19,343 nt of DNA, from positions 1-19,343 of the forward strand of contig CAVLAC010000027.1 in NCBI GenBank assembly GCA_963661055.1, written 5' to 3'. Positions 1 through 7,349 of the stretch are shown in pieces. A program made the translations under genes and the position numbers. The notes below the pieces were generated by a model. The model did not search any database. It worked only from the letters and a program-made list of their open reading frames with translations, and was not told where the DNA came from. Within the stretch, counting starts at the first letter, position 1, and every line of letters starts with the position of its first letter. This stretch comes from UBA1067 sp963661055. GTDB taxonomy: Bacteria > Verrucomicrobiota > Kiritimatiellia > RFP12 > UBA1067.

Positions 1-399
1 GCGAATGTGCGGGACTGGCTCTTTGTGGAAGACCACGCGCGGGCACTGCTTCTCGTAAATGAGAAGGGCGTTCCAGGCGAAACCTACAATGTGGGTGGAC
101 ACAATGAGCGCACAAATCTCGAGGTCGTCCAAACCGTGTGCGCCGTGCTCGATGAGTTAAAGCCCAAAACGGACGGCAAATACGCCGATTTGATAACATA
201 TGTCGCGGACCGTCCTGGTCACGACCTTCGGTACGCGATTGACCCGACGAAGTTGATGACGGAACTTGGCTGGAAGCCGCGGGAGAACTTTGATACGGGA
301 ATCCGTCGCACCGTCCAGTGGTATTTGGAAAATGAATGGTGGTGGGGACCCATCCGTGCCAATCGTTATGCGGGGCAACGCCTCGGGGAGGGAAAATAA
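1..399 (+). CDS. rfbB: dTDP-glucose 4,6-dehydratase, C-terminal part (5' end outside window)
   Basis: Only the last 132 residues are visible, read in frame from base 1 to the TAA at 397-399; the full family protein is about 350 residues. The enzyme is a cytoplasmic NAD-dependent short-chain-dehydrogenase-type protein that converts dTDP-glucose to dTDP-4-keto-6-deoxyglucose, the second step of dTDP-L-rhamnose synthesis. Diagnostic stretches are VRDWLFVEDHARAL near the visible start, ETYNVGG about 25 residues later, and RPGHDLRYAID followed by LGWKP, all typical of the substrate-binding C-terminal lobe of RmlB. The Rossmann motif and catalytic Tyr/Lys lie upstream of the window. rfbA begins two bases after the stop, which fits a rhamnose operon. 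Identification of the family is firm from these motifs and the neighbours. Confidence 0.93.
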   Translation, partial: ANVRDWLFVEDHARALLLVNEKGVPGETYNVGGHNERTNLEVVQTVCAVLDELKPKTDGKYADLITYVADRPGHDLRYAIDPTKLMTELGWKPRENFDTGIRRTVQWYLENEWWWGPIRANRYAGQRLGEGK

Positions 400-401
400 T
401 T

Positions 402-1183
402 ATGCGCAAAGGAATAATTCTTGCGGGTGGCGCGGGAACGCGGCTACATCCCTTGACGCGCGTCGTTTCGAAGCAACTTTTGCCCGTCTACGATAAGCCG
501 ATGATATTTTATCCGCTCGCGACACTTATGTTGGCGGGCATTCGCGAAGTGCTGATTATCTCGACCCCGACCGATTTGCCGCACTTTCGACGCCTCCTCG
601 GGGATGGCGCGGCACTTGGGATGGCGTTTTCCTATGCCGAACAGCCCGAGCCGAACGGGCTCGCCCAAGCCTTCGTGATTGGCAGGGACTTTATTGGCAC
701 GGACGATGTTTGCCTCGTTTTGGGTGACAACATTTTCTATGGCGCGGACTTGCGTATTATGCTAAAAGAGGCTGCGGAATCGCCAAATCCAACAGTTTTC
801 GGCTATCGGGTGCGCGATCCTGAGCGGTATGGCGTCGTTTCCTTTGACGAAAATGGCAAGGCGGAAACGCTCGAAGAAAAGCCCAAATGCCCGAAGTCCA
901 ACTTTGCGGTGGTGGGGCTTTACTTCTACCCCAATTCAGTTGTCGATATCGCGGCAAATCTGAAGCCTTCCGCACGCGGCGAATATGAGATAACGGACGT
1001 TAATAAAACCTACCTCTTGCGCGGCGAATTGCAGGTGAAAACAATGGGGCGCGGCTATGCGTGGCTCGATACAGGCACCCACCAATCTTTGGCGGACGCC
1101 ACGAACTTCGTACGCGTACTCATTGAGCGACAGGGACTCCAGATTAGTTGCGTTGAGGAAATTGCTTGGGAGAATGGCTGGAT
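402..1183 (+). CDS. rfbA: Glucose-1-phosphate thymidylyltransferase (3' end in sequence gap)
   Basis: This cytoplasmic enzyme joins dTTP and glucose-1-phosphate to give dTDP-glucose, the first step of dTDP-rhamnose synthesis. The first 260 residues are visible. They show the nucleotidyltransferase signature LAGGAGTRLHPLT at residues 7-19 with K24, the LVLGDNIFYG metal/nucleotide segment around D109, EYEITD, and WLDTGT. The ATG at 402 is chosen because MRKGIILAGG is the normal family N-terminus and a GGAGGG ribosome-binding site lies 10-15 bases upstream; in-frame codons further upstream would only add unrelated residues that overlap rfbB. RmlA is about 290 residues, so the stop should fall near 1275 inside the N run 1184-1338. 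It lies between rfbB and rfbC and is probably co-transcribed with them. Confidence 0.95.
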
Positions 1184-1338
1184 NNNNNNNNNNNNNNNNN
1201 NNNNNNNNNNNNNNNNNNNNNNNNNNNNNNNNNNNNNNNNNNNNNNNNNNNNNNNNNNNNNNNNNNNNNNNNNNNNNNNNNNNNNNNNNNNNNNNNNNNN
1301 NNNNNNNNNNNNNNNNNNNNNNNNNNNNNNNNNNNNNN
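1184..1338. other. Assembly gap (155 N)
   Basis: A run of N hides the last roughly 30 codons of rfbA and the first roughly 22 codons and start of rfbC. From the usual lengths of the two proteins, the rfbA stop and rfbC start should both fall near 1265-1290, so the genes are probably almost abutting. The true gap length may differ from the number of N. Confidence 0.97.
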
Positions 1339-1828
1339 ACGCGGCTATTTTGTTGAGACCTACAACAAAGAGCGGTATGTCGCTTCGGGGATAACTGCTA
1401 ATTTTGTGCAGGATAATGAGAGTTTCTCATCAAAAGGAGTTGTCCGCGGACTCCACTGGCAGGCGGGAGACAAGGCGCAAGCAAAACTCGTCCGCGTCGT
1501 TCGGGGTGCGGTTTGGGATATTGCTGTAGACATCCGTAAAGGCTCGCCGACTTACGGGAAGTATGTGGCGGAGACGCTAACTGCGGAAAACTGCAAACAA
1601 TTCTATATTCCGCGCGGTTTTGCGCACGGCTTTATCGTCCTTAAGGATGAGACACTCTTCTCGTATAAATGTGATAACTTCTATTGTAAAGAAGCGGAGC
1701 GCGGCATGCGGTTTGATGACCCCGCCTTGGGAATTGCCTGGCCTGAGATGGATGTGCCCATAAAACTCTCAGAAAAGGACTTGAAACATCCGTTTTTCGC
1801 GGATATCGAACCTTGGACGCAAGACTAA
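1339..1828 (+). CDS. rfbC: dTDP-4-dehydrorhamnose 3,5-epimerase (start in sequence gap)
   Basis: The visible 162 residues begin at RGYF and run to the TAA at 1826-1828. RmlC is a cytoplasmic cupin epimerase that inverts C3 and C5 of dTDP-4-keto-6-deoxyglucose, the third step of the dTDP-rhamnose pathway. Family marks are FVQDNESFSSKGVVRGLHWQ (substrate and base-binding strand), KLVRVVRGAVWDIAVDIR, the FYIPRGFAHGF strand with the catalytic histidine, and YKCDNFY near the conserved tyrosine. Family length is about 180-185 residues, so the hidden start is near 1270. The stop codon overlaps the next start (TAATG), which implies translational coupling to the exported transglutaminase-like protein. 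No rfbD (the final reductase) follows. Confidence 0.94.
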
Positions 1829-4800
1829 TGAAGAAACTTTGGGCGAGCCTTATTCTCCTTTGGACGCTGCAGTTATCTGCCGCGCCCTGGGCGGATGTTA
1901 CGCCTGAAGCCTATCCTGACGCGGACTCGGTAATTGTTGATTCGCTGGAAGACATCGCCTATAATCCCGACGGAACCTCTGTTTCAAAAGAAGAGACGAA
2001 GATTAAGATTCTGACGGAAAAGGGGCGCCGCGAGGAACGGGTGCAACGGTTCTCCTATTCCAAGCGCTATTCGACAATAAGTGGTCCGTTTGTGTCAATT
2101 ATAGATACAAATGGCGTCTGCCGCGTGGTGGATGTTTCGGGCACGACCCGCGAGGCGACGGATAATTCCTCTACCTCGGCGAATATTTATGACCCGCTTG
2201 ACCGCGTCATTACTTGCACCATCCCCGACCTGAAGGTGGGCGAAGTTCTTTGCTACACATTCACCCGCACCAATTTTGCCGCGCGGGTACAAAACCAATT
2301 TGCACTCTTTACGGAAATGGCGTGGACGCCTCCCATTTGCATTAAAACCGTCCGCGTCATTTCCCCTTCTTCCTTACCTCTCAAAAAAGAGGCGATACGG
2401 CATCCGTTAGGCAACATAACGACCTCCGAGAAGGTTTTGGACGATGGCTCAGTTGTCCATACTTGGGTGGCAACGAATTCGCCGCAAGTCTTCCCCGAGC
2501 CCGACATGCCGCCCCTCTATACCCAAGTGCAGAGCGTCCGTGCTTCGACCCTCTCTTCGTGGCAAGAACTTTCGAAGTGGTANNNNNNNNNNNNNNNNNN
2601 NNNNNNNNNNNNNNNNNNNNNNNNNNNNNNNNNNNNNNNNNNNNNNNNNNNNNNNNNNNNNNNNNNNNNNNNNNNNNNNNNNNNNNNNNNNNNNNNNNNN
2701 NNNNNNNNNNNNNNNNNNNNNNNNNNNNNNNNNNNNNNNNNNNNNNNNNNNNNNNNNNNNNNNNNNNNNNNNNNNNNNNNNNNNNNNNNNNNNNNNNNNN
2801 NNNNNNNNNNNNNNNNNNNNNNNNNNNNNNNNNNNNNNNNNNNNNNNNNNNNNNNNNNNNNNNNNNNNNNNNNNNNNNNNNNNNNNNNNNNNNNNNNNNN
2901 NNNNNNNNNNNNNNNNGTAGTTGATGAAAAAGACCCAACTCAGTACATTTTAATGGACCCCACGGACGAATCGAGCAAGGATTTACTCCCCGCCTATCTA
3001 AACGGAAGATCCTACTTGGTGGCGCATCCTGAGGGGGAGGAATTACGCACAACTCCAATTGTTTCGTCTGATTTGAATGCGGTTGTCGCGGAAACCACGG
3101 GGCAGATTCAAAGGGGCGGGTCGATTATCCTTACCTCTGATTTGCGGTTCTTGGGAATCAACGATAACGCCTGGCGCGGCAGTTTATTGCGCAAAAAAGA
3201 GTCCGAACGGCGTCTTTTCTTAGAACAAACGCTTGCCTCTGGCTTCCCGGGCGCGGAACTCCTAGCCTTTGACATTAAGCCCACCCGCCTCGCGGATACT
3301 ACCGAGGAACTGAAGTTCCATCTCGTCGTGAAAGTTCCTGATGTGAAAATTGAGGGGGAGGAAAGCGACTTGCTGTATTCGCCACTTCTGAGCGGAGTCT
3401 TTGGCTTCCCCATGCGGCTTTTGCAGGGACGCACCGCGCTCGAAAAGCGTGTCTTCCCGCTCAAGGTAATGTCCACGGCGAAGATTTCGGAGACTCTGAA
3501 ACTTGAGCTCTGGAAAATGCCTGAGCCGCCGACCTTCCCTGACGAGAGTAAAACGGACGGCAAGTTCACCTTTTTGCGCAGTTATGACTTCACGAACAAT
3601 ACGCTCACAATCTGCCGCGATTTGGCAGTCAATGATTTGGAGTTTTCGCCTGATGAATACCAAGAATTGCGTGAAAACCTCGTAAAACTCGAGAAGGACC
3701 TGAGAAAACCAATAGTTATCCCGCGTGACCCTGAGCAGGGAGCTTCCGTTCACTATCAAAAGGAAGAGTACGATATTTGGCTCTCGAACCCGACCGCGTG
3801 GGTTATGACGAATACGGTCGTCAAGCAGGTGCTGACTTATAAGGGCAAAAAGAGTTCCGCCGAAATTACCCTCCCCTATCATCCATCCGTCGCCAAAGTG
3901 GAAGTCGTCTCGGCGGTCGTCTCCAACAAGAATGGCAAAGTAAGTGCCGCGGGACCGCGTGAAATGAATGTCCTTGATTGTGGCTGGGCATCTGCCGCGC
4001 CGCGCTATGCCCCCAGTAAGAAACTTGTGGTCAATTTGCCGTCCGTTGAAATTGGGAGTACCCTTTATCTCACGACGGCGACGACGGTGACGAACTCTCC
4101 GTTGCCCTTTAGGTCGAATTGGTATTTTGATAGTCTCGGGCAGCCCTCCGACGAACTTAAAGTCACTTTGAACGGTAAAGTCCTACGCCACGAGAAGAAC
4201 TTGAAGGTGCTTGCCTTTGAGGCGAACCTCCCAGCGGGACCCCTTTGGCGCGATACTTTAACCGTCTCGAAGGGAGATTTTGCCGCGTTTTCAAATGAAG
4301 TCGCCCCATTTTTTGAAGTTAAGCCCATTGACCCGGTGCCGTATGTCGGGACAAACGACGTCCGTTCGATAAGGGACTGGATGGCGCGGCAGATTCGCGT
4401 GGCGGGTCCGAGTTTCTATGAAATGCCGCTCGCTGAGCAGGTAACGGATCCCGAAGTTGTTCTAAAAGAGCGTTATGCTAGCCGTTTTGATTACATACGC
4501 ACCCTCGCGGCACTTTTGAAGGGGGCGGGGCATGCGGCGGAAATCATCCTTGTCGCGGATGACGCGGAAGCCGATTTGAAGTTAATTGAGCGAAATCAAA
4601 AGATATATCCCAATATTGGCGCTTATGCCACCCCAATCTGCCGCGTTGCGGGGTGCAGGGTGACCTATTATTTGGGGACGGAAAATGAATATACCCCGCT
4701 CGATACCTCCGCCTATGAGGGGTGCTCCATCTGCCCTACTTCCCTGGCAGGCAGTGAAGTAGGAAGTGCCATACCTCCCTCTAGGAGGGCGGGTGCCAGT

Positions 4801-5481
4801 GAAGTAGGGGGCGGCATACCCCCAAGTAGTCCCTCCCAGACGGATGTCCTGACGGTGACCTTGCGTCCGAATGGTGACGCGGATATCGACTACGAACAGC
4901 GGGTGACGGGCGCGGAAGTTGGGGCACTCCGAAAAGAATATTCGGAAATTCTTCCTGAGGAACGGAGCCGACTTTATCAGAGCCTGCTCGGGGAACTCGC
5001 GCAGTCCGCCGAGGCGACGGGTCCCTTGGTGACGGATACAACGGGGTATCCGTTTAAGCTTTCCTTTAGCGCATATATTCCTAATTTTGCAGTAAAGTCG
5101 AGTAATTTGCTCACTTTAACGCTTCCTCCGTTTGCGCGGGCTCCGTTTAGTGGTTTGGAGAGCACCCCACGGTTAAATCCGCTCGCCTCAAGTGCCGCGA
5201 ACGCGGCAGTTGAGGAGGTCGTCGTAATCTTCCCTGAGGGATATGACGAAATTGAGCATATTCCAGAAGATTTCAGCTATGATTCGCCGCGCTTGGAAGG
5301 GACGACGAAGGTTGACCATACGGAAGATGGGCGCTTGCGCGTCACTTTGAGGCGTGAAACGCCGCGCCGTCGGTCTGAGATGTACGCGGCAGATACAGCA
5401 GCTCTTTTCAGAGAAAGGGCGCGGCGCATAAACTGCCGCGCTAATCGTCAAATCACGGTTCGCAAGAGCCGTACAAAATAA
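1828..5481 (+). CDS. Exported protein with two DUF3857/transglutaminase-like modules
   Basis: This 1217-residue protein has a signal peptide (MKKLWASLILLWTLQLSAA), so ATG 1828 is preferred over the in-frame TTG at 1813. Residues of about 25-230 match DUF3857: an early EETKIKIL strand, a dGkv-like segment, and IPDLKVGEVLCYTFTR. The transglutaminase core should lie in the N run 2583-2916; after it, the segment YILMDPTDESS fits the end of such a core. From about residue 640 the layout repeats: a second DUF3857-like sandwich, including LPSVEIGSTLYL, and then the helix RFDYIRTLAALLKGAG around residues 886-901. Arg886 occupies the position of the transglutaminase nucleophile Cys, so this second module is probably inactive. 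A 45-nt minisatellite adds a low-complexity insert at about residues 970-1003. The C-terminus is Arg-rich. The substrate is unknown. It starts on the rfbC stop codon, and the membrane-protein gene follows 12 bases later. Confidence 0.8.
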   Translation: MKKLWASLILLWTLQLSAAPWADVTPEAYPDADSVIVDSLEDIAYNPDGTSVSKEETKIKILTEKGRREERVQRFSYSKRYSTISGPFVSIIDTNGVCRVVDVSGTTREATDNSSTSANIYDPLDRVITCTIPDLKVGEVLCYTFTRTNFAARVQNQFALFTEMAWTPPICIKTVRVISPSSLPLKKEAIRHPLGNITTSEKVLDDGSVVHTWVATNSPQVFPEPDMPPLYTQVQSVRASTLSSWQELSKWXXXXXXXXXXXXXXXXXXXXXXXXXXXXXXXXXXXXXXXXXXXXXXXXXXXXXXXXXXXXXXXXXXXXXXXXXXXXXXXXXXXXXXXXXXXXXXXXXXXXXXXXXXXXXXXXVVDEKDPTQYILMDPTDESSKDLLPAYLNGRSYLVAHPEGEELRTTPIVSSDLNAVVAETTGQIQRGGSIILTSDLRFLGINDNAWRGSLLRKKESERRLFLEQTLASGFPGAELLAFDIKPTRLADTTEELKFHLVVKVPDVKIEGEESDLLYSPLLSGVFGFPMRLLQGRTALEKRVFPLKVMSTAKISETLKLELWKMPEPPTFPDESKTDGKFTFLRSYDFTNNTLTICRDLAVNDLEFSPDEYQELRENLVKLEKDLRKPIVIPRDPEQGASVHYQKEEYDIWLSNPTAWVMTNTVVKQVLTYKGKKSSAEITLPYHPSVAKVEVVSAVVSNKNGKVSAAGPREMNVLDCGWASAAPRYAPSKKLVVNLPSVEIGSTLYLTTATTVTNSPLPFRSNWYFDSLGQPSDELKVTLNGKVLRHEKNLKVLAFEANLPAGPLWRDTLTVSKGDFAAFSNEVAPFFEVKPIDPVPYVGTNDVRSIRDWMARQIRVAGPSFYEMPLAEQVTDPEVVLKERYASRFDYIRTLAALLKGAGHAAEIILVADDAEADLKLIERNQKIYPNIGAYATPICRVAGCRVTYYLGTENEYTPLDTSAYEGCSICPTSLAGSEVGSAIPPSRRAGASEVGGGIPPSSPSQTDVLTVTLRPNGDADIDYEQRVTGAEVGALRKEYSEILPEERSRLYQSLLGELAQSAEATGPLVTDTTGYPFKLSFSAYIPNFAVKSSNLLTLTLPPFARAPFSGLESTPRLNPLASSAANAAVEEVVVIFPEGYDEIEHIPEDFSYDSPRLEGTTKVDHTEDGRLRVTLRRETPRRRSEMYAADTAALFRERARRINCRANRQITVRKSRTK
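2583..2916. other. Assembly gap (334 N)
   Basis: The N run covers about 111 codons of the DUF3857 protein, where the first transglutaminase catalytic core (Cys-His-Asp) would be expected. Catalytic competence of that module therefore cannot be judged here. The frame is open on both sides if the N count is right. Confidence 0.97.
4736..4832 (+). repeat. In-frame 45-nt minisatellite with hairpin inside the DUF3857 gene
   Basis: CAGTGAAGTAGG occurs at 4752 and again at 4797, exactly 45 bases apart, giving the peptide repeat SEVG(S/G)(A/G)IPPS twice. The first unit is preceded by a near-perfect inverted copy: CTACTTCCCTG at 4736-4746 faces CAGTGAAGTAG at 4752-4762 with a 5-base loop and one mismatch. 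The second unit holds GGGGGCGGCATACCCCC. The insert separates otherwise normal-looking protein sequence (PLDTSAYEG before, QTDVLTVTLRPNGDADI after), so it looks like repeat DNA that entered the gene without breaking the frame. Confidence 0.75.
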
Positions 5482-5493
5482 AGGAAATAAAAG

Positions 5494-6315
5494 ATGAAAC
5501 CGTTAACTAGTAAAAAAGCGTGGCTTGTAGCCCCAATTTGCTTCATTTTGGGCTTCGCGGCACTTATTCTGATGTGGGCCGTGATGTCCCCAGAGGCGGC
5601 AATGGACTTCTTTGACCAAGATGGGTTTGCTCCGTTTGAATGGATGACCCTCGCCGTATTTGCGCTTATCATTCCCTTGGTGTGGCTGTGCCCGCCAGTA
5701 GGGGGGGGGGTTAAGCAGGTGTTTTGGGCGATAATGTGGTCAATTCTAGCAGTTATGGCAATTGTGCGTGAGACAGATCTTCATAAGATGCTATTCGCGA
5801 ATCTGTGGCCAGAAGTCGCGGCGGGCTTCAAGGGGACAGTCTTCAAGATGCGGTTTTTGACGGCGTGGGATATGCCAATTGTGCCGCGCTTGTTTGTGCT
5901 TTTCTTCTTCATCCTTTTCTTCGCGGCGGCGTTTATTCCGCTTGCCCGTTATATTTTGCCTCTTATTAAGGGATTCTTCAAACTTGAACCCGTCGCTTGG
6001 AGCGCGGCAACTTTTGGTGTCGCGAGTGTAATTGTGCTCATCTTTGACCGCCTGCCCGCTTGGTATCGGCACGCGATGCACGATACGGATGTCCTTGGCG
6101 ATTCGGCGCGTGCTTTTTGTGCGGTTATGGAGGAGGGCGGAGAGATGATGATGGCGCTCCTCGCGTTGCTGGCTCTTTTGCAATCGTATTTAATCTTTAA
6201 CAACGGGGCGGAAGGGACTCCGCCCCCTACCAAACAAGGAAATGGGGCGGAAGGGACTCCGCTCCCTACCAAACAAGGAAACGGGGCGGAAGGGACTCCG
6301 CCCCCTACCAAATAA
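5494..6315 (+). CDS. Six-helix inner-membrane protein of unknown function
   Basis: I do not recognise a named family for this 273-residue protein. About six hydrophobic segments are visible, at about residues 8-30, 45-65, 73-90, 130-152, 168-187 and 215-235, so it should be a polytopic inner-membrane protein. Charged motifs near membrane borders are IVRETDLHKM after helix 3 and MEEGGEMMMALLALLAL at the start of helix 6; conserved acidic and histidine residues in such places may be functional, but this is inference. The loop PVGGGV after helix 2 is encoded by a 10-G tract. The last 37 residues (from N237) are three copies of a 13-residue unit NGAEGTPPPTKQG, produced by a DNA minisatellite; without them the protein would end shortly after YLIFN. 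ATG 5494 has an AAGGAA site upstream and lies 12 bases after the previous stop. It is probably co-transcribed with its neighbours. Confidence 0.72.
   Translation: MKPLTSKKAWLVAPICFILGFAALILMWAVMSPEAAMDFFDQDGFAPFEWMTLAVFALIIPLVWLCPPVGGGVKQVFWAIMWSILAVMAIVRETDLHKMLFANLWPEVAAGFKGTVFKMRFLTAWDMPIVPRLFVLFFFILFFAAAFIPLARYILPLIKGFFKLEPVAWSAATFGVASVIVLIFDRLPAWYRHAMHDTDVLGDSARAFCAVMEEGGEMMMALLALLALLQSYLIFNNGAEGTPPPTKQGNGAEGTPLPTKQGNGAEGTPPPTK
5701..5710 (+). repeat. Poly-G tract (10 G) inside the membrane-protein gene
   Basis: Ten consecutive G encode Gly-Gly-Gly plus the first base of Val in the loop after the second membrane helix. The frame is open at this length; gain or loss of one or two G would truncate the protein. 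The tract is preceded by GCCAGTA, so the core GTAGGGGG is the same as in the 45-nt repeat at about 4803. Confidence 0.85.
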
Positions 6316-6318
6316 GGA
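6202..6318 (+). repeat. Three tandem 39-nt units with GC-rich hairpins, ending in stop codon and ribosome-binding site
   Basis: Units at 6202-6240, 6241-6279 and 6280-6318 are almost identical. Each contains the arms GGGGCGGA and TCCGCCCC around the loop AGGGAC; in the middle unit one C to T change turns a G-C pair into a G-T (G-U in RNA) pair. The period is 13 codons, so copy-number changes keep the frame. Units 1 and 2 end in AAACAAGGA and unit 3 in AAATAAGGA, where the single C to T change makes the stop codon of the membrane-protein gene and leaves AAGGAG as ribosome-binding site for the next gene. A diverged copy of the hairpin lies upstream of gmd. Confidence 0.93.
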
Positions 6319-6327
6319 GATTACCTT

Positions 6328-7152
6328 ATGTTATTTGAACTCGATAAGGCGAAATGCCTTAAATGTGGCGCGTGCGTCAGGGACTGCGCGTTCCGTGCCC
6401 TCAAGGCGAATGAGGAAGGGTATCCAGAAATCCCGAAGGAAGAAAAGTGCATGCATTGTCAGCACTGCTTCGCGATTTGCCCAGTCGGAGCCATTACTTT
6501 TAACGGACACCACCCCGAGGAAGCCGTCCCCACGCGCGGACTCGCCCTGCCTTCGGCGGAAGAAGTGGAAAACTGGATGCAAGTTCGGCGTTCCACGCGG
6601 CAGTTTCGTAAGGAAGATGTCGACCACGCGGCAATTGAGCGTGTTCTCACCAATTTGGGCAATGTACCGACGGGATGTAATGCGCGGGGGCTCACTTTCA
6701 CCTGCTTCTCGACGCGGGCATCGATGGATAAGTTCCGTGCGGAGTTTATCCGTGCCATTGAGGAGCACCGCGAGGGCAACAAACTTCTGCCGCGCTGGCT
6801 TGCCGTGCCCGCCATCAAAATGCGTGCGGGTAAGGGGGATATGTTCTTCAGAGACGCGCCTGGAATGGTAATTATTTCGTCCGATGAGACGAATCCAGAG
6901 GTGACGACAGGCGAAACGGATGTCGCGGCGGCGTGCGTCTACTTTGAAATGCTGGCTCAGGCGCAGGGGCTCGCCACTTGCTGGTGCGGGTTTTTGCAAC
7001 TCGTCCAGAAGGAAGTTCCCGAACTTCTGGAGAAGACGACAGGCATTCGGCGGACGACTCCCTTTTACGCTATGCTATTTGGCAAGAGCGCGATTGCCTA
7101 TAAGCGCGGCGTTTGCCGTAAGGCGGATGCCAACATCGTCTGGAAAGACTAA
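6328..7152 (+). CDS. Ferredoxin-nitroreductase fusion protein
   Basis: This 274-residue protein is probably a cytoplasmic flavin- and iron-sulfur-dependent oxidoreductase. The N-terminal 60 residues form a two-cluster bacterial ferredoxin domain: C10, C13, C16, C20 and C41, C44, C47, C51, each in CxxCxxCxxxC spacing. From about residue 80 a nitroreductase domain follows, with the FMN-binding RRSTRQFR at 87-94, an AACVYFEMLAQAQGLATCWCGF helix-strand near 210-230, and the closing region with PFYAMLFG. The architecture is common in anaerobes, where the ferredoxin domain feeds electrons to the FMN site; the physiological acceptor is not known. ATG 6328 has AAGGAG at 6314-6319, contributed by the last unit of the upstream repeat. 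It is the last gene of the left operon; a terminator follows within 85 bases. Confidence 0.9.
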   Translation: MLFELDKAKCLKCGACVRDCAFRALKANEEGYPEIPKEEKCMHCQHCFAICPVGAITFNGHHPEEAVPTRGLALPSAEEVENWMQVRRSTRQFRKEDVDHAAIERVLTNLGNVPTGCNARGLTFTCFSTRASMDKFRAEFIRAIEEHREGNKLLPRWLAVPAIKMRAGKGDMFFRDAPGMVIISSDETNPEVTTGETDVAAACVYFEMLAQAQGLATCWCGFLQLVQKEVPELLEKTTGIRRTTPFYAMLFGKSAIAYKRGVCRKADANIVWKD

Positions 7153-7155
7153 ACT

Positions 7156-7209
7156 AGCGCATCTCCAACATAAAACTAGCGCATCTCCGCAACAAAAGTA
7201 GCGCATCTC
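7156..7209 (+). repeat. Three 22-nt-spaced copies of a terminator arm
   Basis: AGCGCATCTC occurs at 7156, 7178 and 7200, exactly 22 bases apart, with A-rich linkers (preceding bases AACT, AACT, AAGT). The third copy is the left arm of the terminator hairpin. The first two could pair with the same right arm as competing, longer-looped structures. Confidence 0.93.
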
Positions 7210-7234
7210 TTGCTTCGGAGATGCGCTTCTTTTT
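7200..7234 (+). terminator. Rho-independent terminator of the left operon
   Basis: AGCGCATCTC at 7200-7209 pairs perfectly with GAGATGCGCT at 7218-7227 around an 8-base loop, followed by TCTTTTT. It lies 47 bases after the nitroreductase stop codon. Confidence 0.92.
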
Positions 7235-7293
7235 GTTTGGGATTGCGGTTATTCCTTTAGGTTTTTCTATTTCTAACTAGAAGTATAAAGCTA

Positions 7294-7322
7294 TTTACAA
7301 CGCAGACAAAATATAGTATAAT
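7294..7322 (+). promoter_or_regulatory. Sigma70-type promoter of the glycosidase operon
   Basis: TTTACA at 7294-7299, a 17-base spacer, and a consensus TATAAT at 7317-7322 stand 28 bases before the start codon at 7350. The intergenic DNA here is AT-rich compared with the genes. GGAG at 7338-7341 is the ribosome-binding site, 8 bases before ATG. No operator was recognised. Confidence 0.85.
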
Positions 7323-7349
7323 ATAGGGCAGTGAAATGGAGAACTAGAG

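Noticed and set aside
336..401. Upstream in-frame ATG for rfbA
   Set aside because: It would overlap rfbB by 64 bases and add residues unlike the family; ATG 402 has a good ribosome-binding site and the standard N-terminus.
7153..7235. CRISPR-like array
   Set aside because: Period is only 22 nt with near-identical linkers, three units, and one unit is a terminator arm; no cas genes. The same reasoning rejects the arrays at 6202 and 17025.
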